This document shows, one piece after another, positions 1 through 7,404 of a DNA stretch of 20,080 nt. The translations under genes and the position numbers were made by a program. The stretch lies in NCBI GenBank assembly GCA_031363085.1, contig JANLTU010000204.1, forward strand, positions 1-20,080, in the 5' to 3' direction. The notes below the pieces were generated by a model, which searched no databases, was not told where the DNA came from, and saw nothing but the letters and a program-made list of their open reading frames with translations. The DNA comes from UBA6921 sp031363085. GTDB lineage: Bacteria; Pseudomonadota; Gammaproteobacteria; SG8-11. Each line of letters starts with the position of its first letter. Positions within the stretch are counted from its first letter, which is position 1.

Positions 1-472
1 CGGTTTCGCGGTACTGCACGCAGTATTCGCGTGCTTCATAGCTTGCGCTGAAACTCAGCTTGTAGTGATCAGTACCAATTTTTGCGTCTTTAAATATGCT
101 TTGTACGATGTCTGGAACAGTGGTGTTTTGAAAAATACGGCTGTTTTGGCGCAGCCTGAGCAAGTCCAGTTGCGCGGTCAGTTCTACACCGTAAATAGTA
201 AATCGTTGAGTTTGGCGAATCTGACGCATATGCAGCACGATGCCATGCACGTGGCGTTCGGTGTTGTCGTGATCGCCAATCAAGGTCAGTAGTGCGGGCT
301 TGCCAATGCAGTTATTAAAATCAAGCGCGGCATCTTCGCAGACCAGTTCGATGGAATACCGAAACGGCGTGGAAATTTTCTCATTGCCTGTAAAGCCCAA
401 CACTTTCAGTTCCTGACTCACGCCCGGGATACTGAAAATGAAGTGCTCAATGTTGCCGGTTAATTTTGCCAT
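1..472 (-). CDS. vgrG: Type VI secretion spike protein VgrG (TssI), N-terminal part only
   Basis: VgrG trimers form the puncturing tip of the type VI secretion system on top of the Hcp tube. Translating the minus strand from the ATG at 472 gives 157 residues, starting MAKLTGNIEHFIFSIPGVSQ and containing FTGNEKISTPFRYSIEL, the GKPALLTL segment and a later VPDIVQSIFKDA stretch. This is the typical order of the gp27-like N-terminal domain of VgrG. The gene runs off the left edge, so the gp5-like needle and any effector extension are not visible. A possible ribosome site (AGGGA) sits about 10 nt upstream of the ATG. It lies 123 nt downstream of hcp on the same strand, the usual Hcp-VgrG pairing. 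The family call is firm; the exact symbol is by homology from memory. Confidence 0.9.
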   Translation of the reverse strand, partial: MAKLTGNIEHFIFSIPGVSQELKVLGFTGNEKISTPFRYSIELVCEDAALDFNNCIGKPALLTLIGDHDNTERHVHGIVLHMRQIRQTQRFTIYGVELTAQLDLLRLRQNSRIFQNTTVPDIVQSIFKDAKIGTDHYKLSFSASYEAREYCVQYRET

Positions 473-514
473 GCGGAACGCGTCCCTGCCGACACTAAAC
501 CGAAGATCAAAAGG

Positions 515-536
515 CTCCGCCGGCGTACCGGCGGAG
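515..536 (-). terminator. Hairpin between hcp and vgrG, possible partial terminator
   Basis: Two perfectly complementary 9-nt arms (515-523 and 528-536) enclose a 4-nt loop. Reading leftwards, the stem is followed by CCTTTTG, a short T tract, so it could end or attenuate transcription after hcp. A weaker 6-bp hairpin (CGCTGC/GCAGCG) lies at about 557-574. The T tract is short, so partial termination or mRNA 3'-end protection is as likely as full termination. Confidence 0.5.
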
Positions 537-595
537 TGTGACGTTACAGCCCCCTCCGCTGCGCCTAAGCAGCGCGGCGGAATTCATCAACTACT

Positions 596-1111
596 TTACT
601 TGGCCGGTGTGCGCCAGTCATCCGAACCCTGGGTGCCGCCCGCTTCGTGCGTCCAGGTGATTTTACGGTAGGTGAAGCTGATGTCTTCCAAGTGCGTGAA
701 ATGCGCTTGTGTCGGGTCTTGGCAATTGGGCATGCGGGCCTTCACCTGCACGACGATTGCGTCTTCCAGATCGATGGTGAAGTAATGTTCCTGCGTGCCG
801 CTCACCGAGGTGCGGTACCACTTGATCTTGCACTTGGTCAGCTTCTCGCCTGAGGTCAGCGCGTTGTAGATCAGCGGCGATGCTTTGTCGAACACCTTGG
901 TGATGGTCAAGGGTTGGTGCACGCGCTGGCCGGTCGGCTGGCCGCTTTGCGGATCGCGCGGAATCAAAATATTGTGTTCGAACGCTTGCACCAGCACTTC
1001 GTCTTCGTGGCCTTCCACGTAGATGTTGCCGACGCTGGCTTCGGTAAAGGCACCCTTGGTAATGTTGCCTTGTTTGGTTCCTTCGATGGACATAAATGCA
1101 GGTGTAGGCAT
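596..1111 (-). CDS. hcp: Type VI secretion tube protein Hcp (TssD)
   Basis: Hcp hexamers stack into the inner tube that the contractile type VI sheath expels, and they can also carry effectors. The 171-residue product is a normal length. It begins MPTPAFMSIEGTKQGNITKG, the signature start of the Hcp1 family, followed by the conserved EDEVLVQAFEHNILIPRD segment and, near residues 90-150, GEKLTKCKIKWYRT, HYFTIDLEDAIV and HFTHLEDISFTYRKI. The ATG at 1111 has a GGAGA ribosome site about 8 nt upstream. vgrG follows on the same strand. No other T6SS structural genes are visible, so this may be an hcp-vgrG island or the end of a larger locus lying to the left. Confidence 0.96.
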   Translation of the reverse strand: MPTPAFMSIEGTKQGNITKGAFTEASVGNIYVEGHEDEVLVQAFEHNILIPRDPQSGQPTGQRVHQPLTITKVFDKASPLIYNALTSGEKLTKCKIKWYRTSVSGTQEHYFTIDLEDAIVVQVKARMPNCQDPTQAHFTHLEDISFTYRKITWTHEAGGTQGSDDWRTPAK

Positions 1112-1213
1112 GGTCGTATCTCCGTTGTGGTGTGAAAATTAAATTTCTGGCCTTGGTGTTGCCTTGCCGCTTTGCGGAACCTTGCTCAAGCGTTGCAAGC
1201 ACTTGCCTAGCTA

Positions 1214-1231
1214 TTCCAGCTTCTGTGCCAA
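1214..1231 (-). promoter_or_regulatory. Candidate sigma-54 (-24/-12) promoter for hcp
   Basis: On the minus strand this reads TTGGCACAGAAGCTGGAA. It matches the -24 box (TTGGCAC) perfectly, but the -12 box is CTGGA rather than TTGCA, so the -12 GC is lost. It would start transcription roughly 90 nt before the hcp ATG. hcp operons in several gammaproteobacteria are known to depend on sigma-54. An IHF-like site lies upstream (1261-1273). The -12 mismatch keeps confidence moderate. Confidence 0.35.
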
Positions 1232-1260
1232 GAATTTTATCCAGCCCCGAAATACGCAGC

Positions 1261-1273
1261 TAATTAATTGTTA
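1261..1273 (-). promoter_or_regulatory. IHF-like site upstream of the hcp promoter candidate
   Basis: The minus strand reads TAACAATTAATTA, one mismatch from the IHF consensus WATCAANNNNTTR, inside a very AT-rich tract (about 1257-1297) in otherwise GC-rich DNA. It sits some 60 nt upstream of the predicted sigma-54 start, where IHF usually bends DNA to bring an enhancer-binding activator to the polymerase. Chance matches in AT-rich DNA are common. Confidence 0.3.
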
Positions 1274-1429
1274 TAGTTCTATTTTTTATTTTTTCGCGAT
1301 GCGTTCGGCCGGCGCGACTGCACACTGCAGAGCCATTCCAACTGCGCGAATGAGCGCGCACTGAGGCGGGCAACTGTGCCGGATACCGCGCGTTTATGCC
1401 GCTTCGAGATCGGTGTTCCAGTGGATATG

Positions 1430-1459
1430 TTGGCGCTTACGCAAGGTGCCCCCTAAAAT
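1430..1459 (+). promoter_or_regulatory. Candidate sigma-70 promoter for the porin unit
   Basis: A TTGGCG hexamer (1430-1435) is separated by 18 nt from TAAAAT (1454-1459), matching four and five of six consensus positions. Transcription would start near 1466, giving a leader of about 40 nt that contains the AGGGGA ribosome site ahead of the ATG at 1505. Apart from this and the hcp signals, I see no gene in 1112-1504. Confidence 0.4.
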
Positions 1460-1504
1460 GGCCGCCGCCGCACTGAAAACAAAGCATCAGGGGAATCGCA
1501 GTCT

Positions 1505-2647
1505 ATGCAAACAGCAACCAAACGTGCGCTGATTAATACATTATCTACAGCGCTGATCATCGCGACGTGCCCTTTATCCACGTCCGCACACGCCGCCAGC
1601 AACAAAGCAAAAGAATCAGATCTTTATGTTTACGGCGGTATCACCACGGTGGTACAAAAAATCCAGAGCAGCGCACCCGATGTGATCGGAAATTTCGGCT
1701 CGGCATTATCGGCCGATTTGTTCCTTGAGAAAGCCGTCTACGATGGCAAAGCGTTGCTCTACATCAAGCACTCGCAAGGGTACAACCCTCTACCCAGCAC
1801 CAACGGCAACTATGAAGGGTCGTCTGGCGGCGTGCTCGGCGACAAGACTTACGATCCGGGATTTTCCGACACGCGTATCGCCGAAGCGTTTTACGAAGCG
1901 CCCCTCACCCACACGCTGACGGTCACGGTGGGCATGTTCAGTCCGCAACGCTATTTTGACAACAACCGCGTCGCCAGTGACCAGACTCGACAATTTTTAA
2001 GTCGCCCGCTGATCAACAATTCCGCGATTGAATTCCCCGGTCATCGATTAACCCACGCCTATCCCGGCGGTGTCCGCCTCAGCGCACCGTTAGGCACGCG
2101 CGTCACTTTGCAAGGCGCGCTGTTTGAAGATGCGAAGGATTATTCCGGCACCTTCGGCCACACGTTCTTAATCGCCGAAGCGGGTATTGTTTTCGGAGCG
2201 GACGAGGCAACCACCATCCTGCGCTTGATCACCTGGAAAAGTAACACCAACAAAACCAGCGGCATGGCCGTCAGCGCCGACCGCAATATCGGCGCTAACT
2301 ACGCCGTATTTATGCGCTACGGCAGCAAAACCTTTCCCGGCACACCGCCAGCAGACGCATCCACGGAAGACTTCGCCAGCGCACTTAAAACTGCACTGAG
2401 TGTCGGCGGCCAAGCCATCATCGGTGGCGACTTTACCGTCGGGCTCGGCTATTGTGCGGAAACACCGAACGCAACAACCTTGGCGAAAGATACCTGGACC
2501 GAGGCGTATGTGAGCTACGCCGTCAACGACAGCGTGCGTCTCGCGGCGGACTATCAAGCAATCAAAAACAAGGTTTTTGGTCTTCCTATCAATAGTCTGG
2601 TGGACAGCGCGACCGTGATTTCCGGACGCCTGCAAGTCGATTTCTAA
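1505..2647 (+). CDS. OprB-like carbohydrate-selective outer-membrane porin
   Basis: Predicted outer-membrane beta-barrel of the OprB carbohydrate-porin family, which lets sugars diffuse across the outer membrane. The 380-residue product has a signal peptide of about 30 residues (hydrophobic core LSTALIIATCPLSTS, cleavage likely after SAHA). Then come alternating barrel strands such as DLYVYGGITTVV, ADLFLEKAVYDGKALLYIKHSQG and LTVTVGMFSPQRYFDNNRVASD; the last, with FLSRPLINNSAIEFP, is typical of OprB proteins. It ends in an aromatic strand, VISGRLQVDF, with the C-terminal Phe used for barrel insertion. The ATG follows AGGGGA at about 10 nt. It is followed after 19 nt by a small exported protein gene, probably co-transcribed. 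Substrate specificity cannot be read from sequence. Confidence 0.85.
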   Translation: MQTATKRALINTLSTALIIATCPLSTSAHAASNKAKESDLYVYGGITTVVQKIQSSAPDVIGNFGSALSADLFLEKAVYDGKALLYIKHSQGYNPLPSTNGNYEGSSGGVLGDKTYDPGFSDTRIAEAFYEAPLTHTLTVTVGMFSPQRYFDNNRVASDQTRQFLSRPLINNSAIEFPGHRLTHAYPGGVRLSAPLGTRVTLQGALFEDAKDYSGTFGHTFLIAEAGIVFGADEATTILRLITWKSNTNKTSGMAVSADRNIGANYAVFMRYGSKTFPGTPPADASTEDFASALKTALSVGGQAIIGGDFTVGLGYCAETPNATTLAKDTWTEAYVSYAVNDSVRLAADYQAIKNKVFGLPINSLVDSATVISGRLQVDF

Positions 2648-2666
2648 CCGCAAGGAGGCGTTAACA

Positions 2667-3212
2667 ATGAAGATGATCTTGCAACAATTAAGCGCGACGT
2701 TGATCGGCGCGACTTTCGCCGTAGCCCCCGTGTATGCAATGAATTTTGACAACTACATCGAGATTGCCAAACAAGCTGCAAATACCGTAAAAAAAGGCAA
2801 AGCCAAAGATATCGACAAACTCATCGCGCAACAGGAAGAGCTGATCCGCCTCGCCGTGGAAGGGGCCTTGAAATACGCCGAAGAACATCCCGCTCACCGC
2901 AAAATGATGCATCTGCTGGTGCTCAACTCCGAACGCATGAAACACCTCACTCCCGACGCCATGGAAAAGCTATGGCAAAACGGCGACTACCTACGCCGCA
3001 ACGGCATCGACATCGGCAATCTGGCGCACACCGATGCGGCGATGAACTACTACCACGCCGTCATCCACCCCGCCGCCGTCTACATTGTGCTGACCGAGTA
3101 CAAAAACTCCAAAGACCCGGAATTACTGCGCCGGGCCGAAGATGAGCTGAATGAGGTGGTGGTGCAAGTGGAGCAGTTAAGCGACAGTGGCAATGGGAAA
3201 AGCAAGAAGTAA
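2667..3212 (+). CDS. Small exported helical protein of unknown function
   Basis: Not recognised as a named family. The 181-residue product starts with a clear Sec signal (MKMILQQLSATLIGATFAVA, likely cleaved after VYA), so the mature protein of about 157 residues should be periplasmic. It looks almost wholly alpha-helical, lysine- and glutamate-rich, with no cysteine, no lipobox and no membrane segment. Visible stretches are YIEIAKQAANTVKKGKAKDI, LIRLAVEGALKYAEEHPAHR and DELNEVVVQVEQL. The start is well supported by a strong AAGGAGG site 8 nt before the ATG. It lies 19 nt after the porin gene and ahead of a terminator, so the two form a likely bicistronic unit. A porin-associated accessory or chaperone role is only a guess from position. 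Confidence 0.8.
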   Translation: MKMILQQLSATLIGATFAVAPVYAMNFDNYIEIAKQAANTVKKGKAKDIDKLIAQQEELIRLAVEGALKYAEEHPAHRKMMHLLVLNSERMKHLTPDAMEKLWQNGDYLRRNGIDIGNLAHTDAAMNYYHAVIHPAAVYIVLTEYKNSKDPELLRRAEDELNEVVVQVEQLSDSGNGKSKK

Positions 3213-3218
3213 CATAAA

Positions 3219-3248
3219 AAACGGCGGAACATGAATGCGCCGCCGTTT
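3219..3248. terminator. Bidirectional rho-independent terminator
   Basis: Arms 3219-3227 and 3240-3248 (AAACGGCGG / CCGCCGTTT) form a perfect 9-bp stem around a 12-nt loop. It lies just after the stop of the exported protein gene on the plus strand and about 30 nt beyond the stop of the convergent lipoprotein gene on the minus strand. Read leftwards, the stem is followed by TTTTTTAT, a good T tract, so it should work best for the lipoprotein gene. Rightwards the T tract is short. Confidence 0.75.
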
Positions 3249-3278
3249 GCTAATTTCTGCTCGTAAACAACTTTGCGA

Positions 3279-6185
3279 CTACGGGCAGCCCCCTTGGCCA
3301 GGCGTCGCGGAGCAATCGATCAAAACCCGCAGCGGAAAAGCGGCCGACACGCCAGAGCAGACAAAGGTTGTCGAACTGCATGATGCGCTATCCGTTACCC
3401 CGATGCGGTCGAGGTATTCATAGGTTGTCGTAGAGTAACCCGCCCCGTACAACGAATTTAGTGATCGAGCACTTGAAGGCAATAAAGCAGGTATCTGGTA
3501 TTTTCCGTAATTAGCCACACAAGCAGCGGGCGATCCAGTTGGCCCACAAGCAACTACGGTCCCTTTATCAGATGAATAAATGTCATAGGTGCTATCGGCA
3601 AAATTTGGAACCCTATAGGTAATCCCACTGGATTTCTCCACAGCGTATTGGGTTGAATTTACCGACAGCACCCCGCCCAAGGTCAGCACAAACGGAGAAT
3701 GCGGCATGATGCACGCCTCGCCGTCTGCAATCAGATAGCGCAGCCCAAAATTTAACGTGCCGGTCGTCTCCGTACCTTGTACTTTGGTACGGGCACGGGC
3801 GCGCACATCGATCCAGGGTGTGTATTGCTTTAGATAAGTTAGCTTAAATGCGCCAATGCCCTTGCTGTCGGTCGTTACCGTCCCGGGTGCTGTACCCGCT
3901 GCGGAATTATGCGGAGTTGCCTCACCGTCTTGGTTCGCATCTTCGTCTATCACTGACGCCGGCGGACGATCCAGAATCAAATCTTCGTCGATGTCTTCAT
4001 TCGCAAATGGGCCGCCTGAATAATATGGCACGCATTTCTTTGTCTTCGGGTCGGGGTCTTCGTCGTACCAGACGCCGGTATAGTACGCCGACGGCCACAG
4101 CGACAGGGTCACGTTCGCACCCGAAACTGCGTTGCCATTCGAATCGGCCACTTGTGCGGCCATGTCCATGGTGTATTTTGCCGTGTTGTCTTTATCCAGC
4201 TCGATCAGCGTTGAGTGCCCCAAAACCACCGAGCCGCCGACTCCACCGATCACGACATTAATCGAATCGGAAATGTCGGGCGTAAAGGTCACCGTTGCGC
4301 CGGACAAATGCGCAGCAGGATTGGTGCCGCCATAACCCCGCGTCACGATCCAGGAATTCGTATTCGGCGCCGCATTCACTAGCATTTTTTCGGAGTCAAC
4401 AATCACGATAAAATTCGAGGGTGGAAATGCCGTATTGCTCGCAACAGGAACCGTGGTTGAATAAAAATCCACGCTTGCTCCTGTCAAATGTGTCGCAGCC
4501 GTAGAACCGTTATAGCCACGGACTACAGTCCAATTGGTTCCCGCGATATTTGTCACCAACATTTGTTCTGCCCCGATGACAGCGATGAAATTTGGTGGAA
4601 TCGCAGGGAATCCTGCGGAGCTCACGACTGTGAGGGCCGTAGTGGTCGTCGTGGTCATATCCGCTGCCAATGTTGTAGAAGCAGGCGGTGCTCCCAACGC
4701 CGCAGACAATGTCGTTGTCACCACCGTCGGTGATAACACCGTGGCTTTGACCGTCACCGCATTTTGCCCGGAAGGCGACAGTCCAGACTTCAAGGTTGAC
4801 TTGACGACGCCGTACACATCGGTCAATCCAAAACTCTTGGTAATCTCTTCGCCCCCCCCGGTCGCATGTTGCAACGTGAATTGCACCGGCACTTGGTAAA
4901 TTGGGAAATTACCACTGGCGTTGTTCGTCACCACCGTGGCGGTAAGATTGGCCTCATAATCCGTGGTTGTGGTTTTAAGCGGCAATACGTTCAAATCGCT
5001 TTGAATAAACGTTTGTGCCGCAGCAGATACCGGCGGCGACATGGCTACCGACATGGACGCGAACGTGTCGGTATTATTGATATCGACGATGTATACCGTG
5101 GCAAAGCCGTGGTCGCCAGGATTGGACACCAGCGTGGCGGATGCCGTGCCGCTCCCCGTGCTGCTGCTGAATACCACGTCGGTACACGCCGACCCGCAGG
5201 ATGTTCCTCCAGTCCAAGACCCGATCGTCGTAACGTACCGAACCGTGCGTATACCCGCAGCCGCAGTTAATTTGCTGGCGTCGGCGGTCACGGTAAATAG
5301 CGTCGTGGAACCGTTCGCGTACATGGTGGTGTAGTTCGTTCCGGCCAACGGGGTGGGCGCTGTGATGCGGAACGGATTATCGAGCGCCACGTTCTGCACG
5401 GTAAATTTTTGCTGCGTGGATGTTCCCAAGCCCGCAGCCGTGACATATACGTCACCCGAACTTACGCCGGTGAGCGTCACCTTGACGGTGCCACTGGAAT
5501 CGGTAACCACTTGCGCCGCTGACAAAGCTGCGCCGGAGGGCGCGGTAGTGGTCCCACCGCTATTGCCCGCGATGGTAAAATTGATCGGCACGTTGCGCAC
5601 CGCCAGACCTGCGGCATCCTTGGCGACAACGCTGACCGATTGCGTGATGTTGCTGCCGGTGACGATGAGCATGGTTTGCGTTGTGCTCAACGTCAGTGTC
5701 GTACCCTTAATCGTAACCGGTACCGAAACAGCACTTAAGCCCGTAATCGCAGCGCGAATGTTGACCACCCCGTTGGCAGGATTGTCCGGCGACGCAGTGA
5801 AATCCACCGTGGCCATGCCTTTTTCATCGGTGAAGGCCAGCGGCGAACTCAATTGACCCGCCGAGGTGTTACTGGCCGACACCGCAGTGAAGGTGACTTG
5901 CACATTTTTGATGGCCGCGCGACTTTCATCCAACACGGTGACGGTGATTTTTGCAGTATCTTGCGTGTCGGATTTAATTTCTTGCACCGAGGAACGAATA
6001 GTCAAATAACCCGCCGTGGTTGTGCAGCCTGCAGCGGTTGGATCGGTCTTGCACCCCGGTGCGGTACCGCCGCCGCCTGTGCCCGGCTTATCGCTCGACG
6101 CACTCGCCACAAAACTATCGCCGCTGCACGCCGACAAAAATGTCACGACACACAGCAGCCCAGCCAGTTTAAAAAAGTCATGCAT
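3279..6185 (-). CDS. Large surface lipoprotein with Ig-like (Big_1/invasin-type) domains
   Basis: Predicted surface or periplasmic lipoprotein of 968 residues. The start at 6185 gives a classic 20-residue lipoprotein signal ending in the lipobox LSAC, then a flexible Ser/Gly/Thr linker. An in-frame ATG at 6248 would add 21 basic residues; both starts have a GAGGAC ribosome site. Numbered from 6185, two Big_1-like beta-sandwich domains cover about 60-160 and 161-267. A third lies near 409-495. A tandem pair of homologous units lies near 518-637. A fourth Ig-like domain (about 667-800) is split by an Asp/Glu-rich insert (EDIDEDLILD, IDEDANQDGE), possibly calcium-binding. The C-terminus holds several cysteines. 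Big_1 domains are typical of adhesins of the invasin/intimin type, but no barrel or secretion domain is present. It appears monocistronic; its function is unproven. Confidence 0.8.
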   Translation of the reverse strand: MHDFFKLAGLLCVVTFLSACSGDSFVASASSDKPGTGGGGTAPGCKTDPTAAGCTTTAGYLTIRSSVQEIKSDTQDTAKITVTVLDESRAAIKNVQVTFTAVSASNTSAGQLSSPLAFTDEKGMATVDFTASPDNPANGVVNIRAAITGLSAVSVPVTIKGTTLTLSTTQTMLIVTGSNITQSVSVVAKDAAGLAVRNVPINFTIAGNSGGTTTAPSGAALSAAQVVTDSSGTVKVTLTGVSSGDVYVTAAGLGTSTQQKFTVQNVALDNPFRITAPTPLAGTNYTTMYANGSTTLFTVTADASKLTAAAGIRTVRYVTTIGSWTGGTSCGSACTDVVFSSSTGSGTASATLVSNPGDHGFATVYIVDINNTDTFASMSVAMSPPVSAAAQTFIQSDLNVLPLKTTTTDYEANLTATVVTNNASGNFPIYQVPVQFTLQHATGGGEEITKSFGLTDVYGVVKSTLKSGLSPSGQNAVTVKATVLSPTVVTTTLSAALGAPPASTTLAADMTTTTTTALTVVSSAGFPAIPPNFIAVIGAEQMLVTNIAGTNWTVVRGYNGSTAATHLTGASVDFYSTTVPVASNTAFPPSNFIVIVDSEKMLVNAAPNTNSWIVTRGYGGTNPAAHLSGATVTFTPDISDSINVVIGGVGGSVVLGHSTLIELDKDNTAKYTMDMAAQVADSNGNAVSGANVTLSLWPSAYYTGVWYDEDPDPKTKKCVPYYSGGPFANEDIDEDLILDRPPASVIDEDANQDGEATPHNSAAGTAPGTVTTDSKGIGAFKLTYLKQYTPWIDVRARARTKVQGTETTGTLNFGLRYLIADGEACIMPHSPFVLTLGGVLSVNSTQYAVEKSSGITYRVPNFADSTYDIYSSDKGTVVACGPTGSPAACVANYGKYQIPALLPSSARSLNSLYGAGYSTTTYEYLDRIGVTDSASCSSTTFVCSGVSAAFPLRVLIDCSATPGQGGCP
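4281..4637 (-). repeat. Tandem protein repeat inside the Ig-like lipoprotein
   Basis: Two adjacent units of about 58-60 residues share the pattern FP-(A/P)...NFI-V-I...E-(Q/K)-MLV...TN-W-V-RGY-G...A-HL-(T/S)-GA-V-F. Examples are EQMLVTNIAGTNWTVVRGYN versus EKMLVNAAPNTNSWIVTRGY. The bases have diverged much more than the residues, so this is an old duplication kept by selection rather than a recent slippage product. Similar E-x-M-x-V...RG...A-H-x-x-GA motifs occur in other surface and tail-associated proteins, as I recall. Confidence 0.75.
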
Positions 6186-6248
6186 GGCTTGTCGTCCTCG
6201 ATGTCGTGTTGAGCGGAGCTTGGTTGCGATGGGGCGCAGGGTTTTCAT

Positions 6249-6488
6249 AGGGCGTCCTCGAAAAATCTTTTGACCTGTGGTTCACCGGATTCAAGTTGAG
6301 CGGCGCTATAACATTCGCGCGTCACGTTATCGGATCAAGTGATGGAGCACTTTAGCGGTGGGTATTCGGATGACGGACGTGCGTCACCTGCGACCCCACG
6401 CGTTACGGCGGGATACGGGTAATTATTGGGCGGTCGCGGGTTGCTGGTACTGCTGATTAATCTGCGGGTATTTTTCTACGCGTTATAG
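6249..6488. other. Intergenic region without a recognised gene
   Basis: This stretch lies between the end of the EamA-family gene and the start of the lipoprotein gene, both on the minus strand. It holds no open frame with coding character, no repeat and no clear terminator. The lipoprotein promoter must be here or just inside. A TATAGC box (minus strand, near 6306-6311) is present, but no well-placed -35 box was found. Confidence 0.5.
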
Positions 6489-7382
6489 TCAAGCATTGGA
6501 GCTGCGATTCTTTGCAAACAGATTGCCGGGCGCAAAACCCGTCACCAGCGCGGTGCCGATGATCACCGTGAGTGAGCCTGCCACGGTGTGCCAGCCGACG
6601 GTTTCGTCGAGGAACAAAAATCCCCAGAACACGCCGAACACCGGAATGAGAAAGGTCACCGTCAGTGCGGATGCCGCACCCAGATCGGCCACCAAACGGA
6701 AATACAGCAGGTAGGCAATGCCGGTGCACAGGATGCCCAGCGCCACTATGGCCGCCATGATGCCAAGCCCTGGCACACCGCTGGCGGGAAAGAACGGCAG
6801 CACCGGAGTAATCAGCAGCGCGGCCGCCCACATGCTGCCGTGCGCATTGGCAAACGGTTCGACCGATTTGGCGGCTTTGGCGTAGAGGTTTGCAATGCCG
6901 TAGCAACAGGCTGCACACAACGCGGCCGCAAGCGCGACGCCAGCGCCCGGCCGCAACGTGATCTCGTCAAACCCGACCAGGATGGCCACGCCGATCACGC
7001 CCAGACACAAACCGAAAATCGTTTTTCTCGACAACGCATGCCGTGTCCACACTGCGCCGATGATTGCGCCCCAGATCGGCGCGGTCGCGTTAATGATGGA
7101 AAGCAGCGATGCCGACAGCGTTTGGGCGGCGAAACTGAATAATAAAAAAGGCAATGCGGAATTGAAAAGACCGAGCACTAAAAAATACTTCCAATGTTTT
7201 TTGATCTCCAGGCGCCGCTTGAACAACACGCTGATGCAGGCGAGAAACAGCGCCGCGAGTCCCATACGCCACTCCACCAACAACGCTGGGCCCAGTATCG
7301 GTACGCTGATGCGCGTGAACAGGAAGGAGGCGCCCCAAATGGCCGCCAATACCACCAGGCGGATCAGGCTTGCGGCGTTCAC
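6489..7382 (-). CDS. EamA-family (drug/metabolite transporter superfamily) membrane exporter
   Basis: Predicted inner-membrane exporter of the DMT superfamily. These usually have ten membrane helices in two repeated EamA halves and export amino acids, metabolites or drugs. The 297-residue product shows many hydrophobic segments in both halves. The first half begins LIRLVVLAAIWGASFLFTRI with the family's WGASF motif, then SLLSIINATAPIWGAIIGAV. The second contains GIANLYAKAA and ALTVTFLIPVFGVFWGFLFLDE, the typical P-x-x-x-x-x-x-x-x-x-DE end of the repeat. I chose the GTG at 7382, because longer readings only add sequence overlapping the end of tatD in another frame; no strong ribosome site precedes it. 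It follows tatD by 22 nt and may rely on read-through from that gene. The substrate is unknown. Confidence 0.87.
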   Translation of the reverse strand: MNAASLIRLVVLAAIWGASFLFTRISVPILGPALLVEWRMGLAALFLACISVLFKRRLEIKKHWKYFLVLGLFNSALPFLLFSFAAQTLSASLLSIINATAPIWGAIIGAVWTRHALSRKTIFGLCLGVIGVAILVGFDEITLRPGAGVALAAALCAACCYGIANLYAKAAKSVEPFANAHGSMWAAALLITPVLPFFPASGVPGLGIMAAIVALGILCTGIAYLLYFRLVADLGAASALTVTFLIPVFGVFWGFLFLDETVGWHTVAGSLTVIIGTALVTGFAPGNLFAKNRSSNA

Positions 7383-7404
7383 TTGCGTAAGTATTAACAG
7401 AATA

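Noticed and set aside
1148..1164. Plus-strand sigma-54-like text with GG-N10-GC spacing
   Set aside because: The hexamers fit loosely, but the next plus-strand gene starts 340 nt later and has a nearer sigma-70 candidate.
663..1202. Long alternative minus-strand frame across hcp
   Set aside because: Arg/Gln-rich, low-complexity translation with no family match; it shadows the clear Hcp frame.
4281..4637. Lipoprotein repeat as a recent DNA tandem repeat
   Set aside because: The bases of the two units differ too much; only the protein pattern is conserved.
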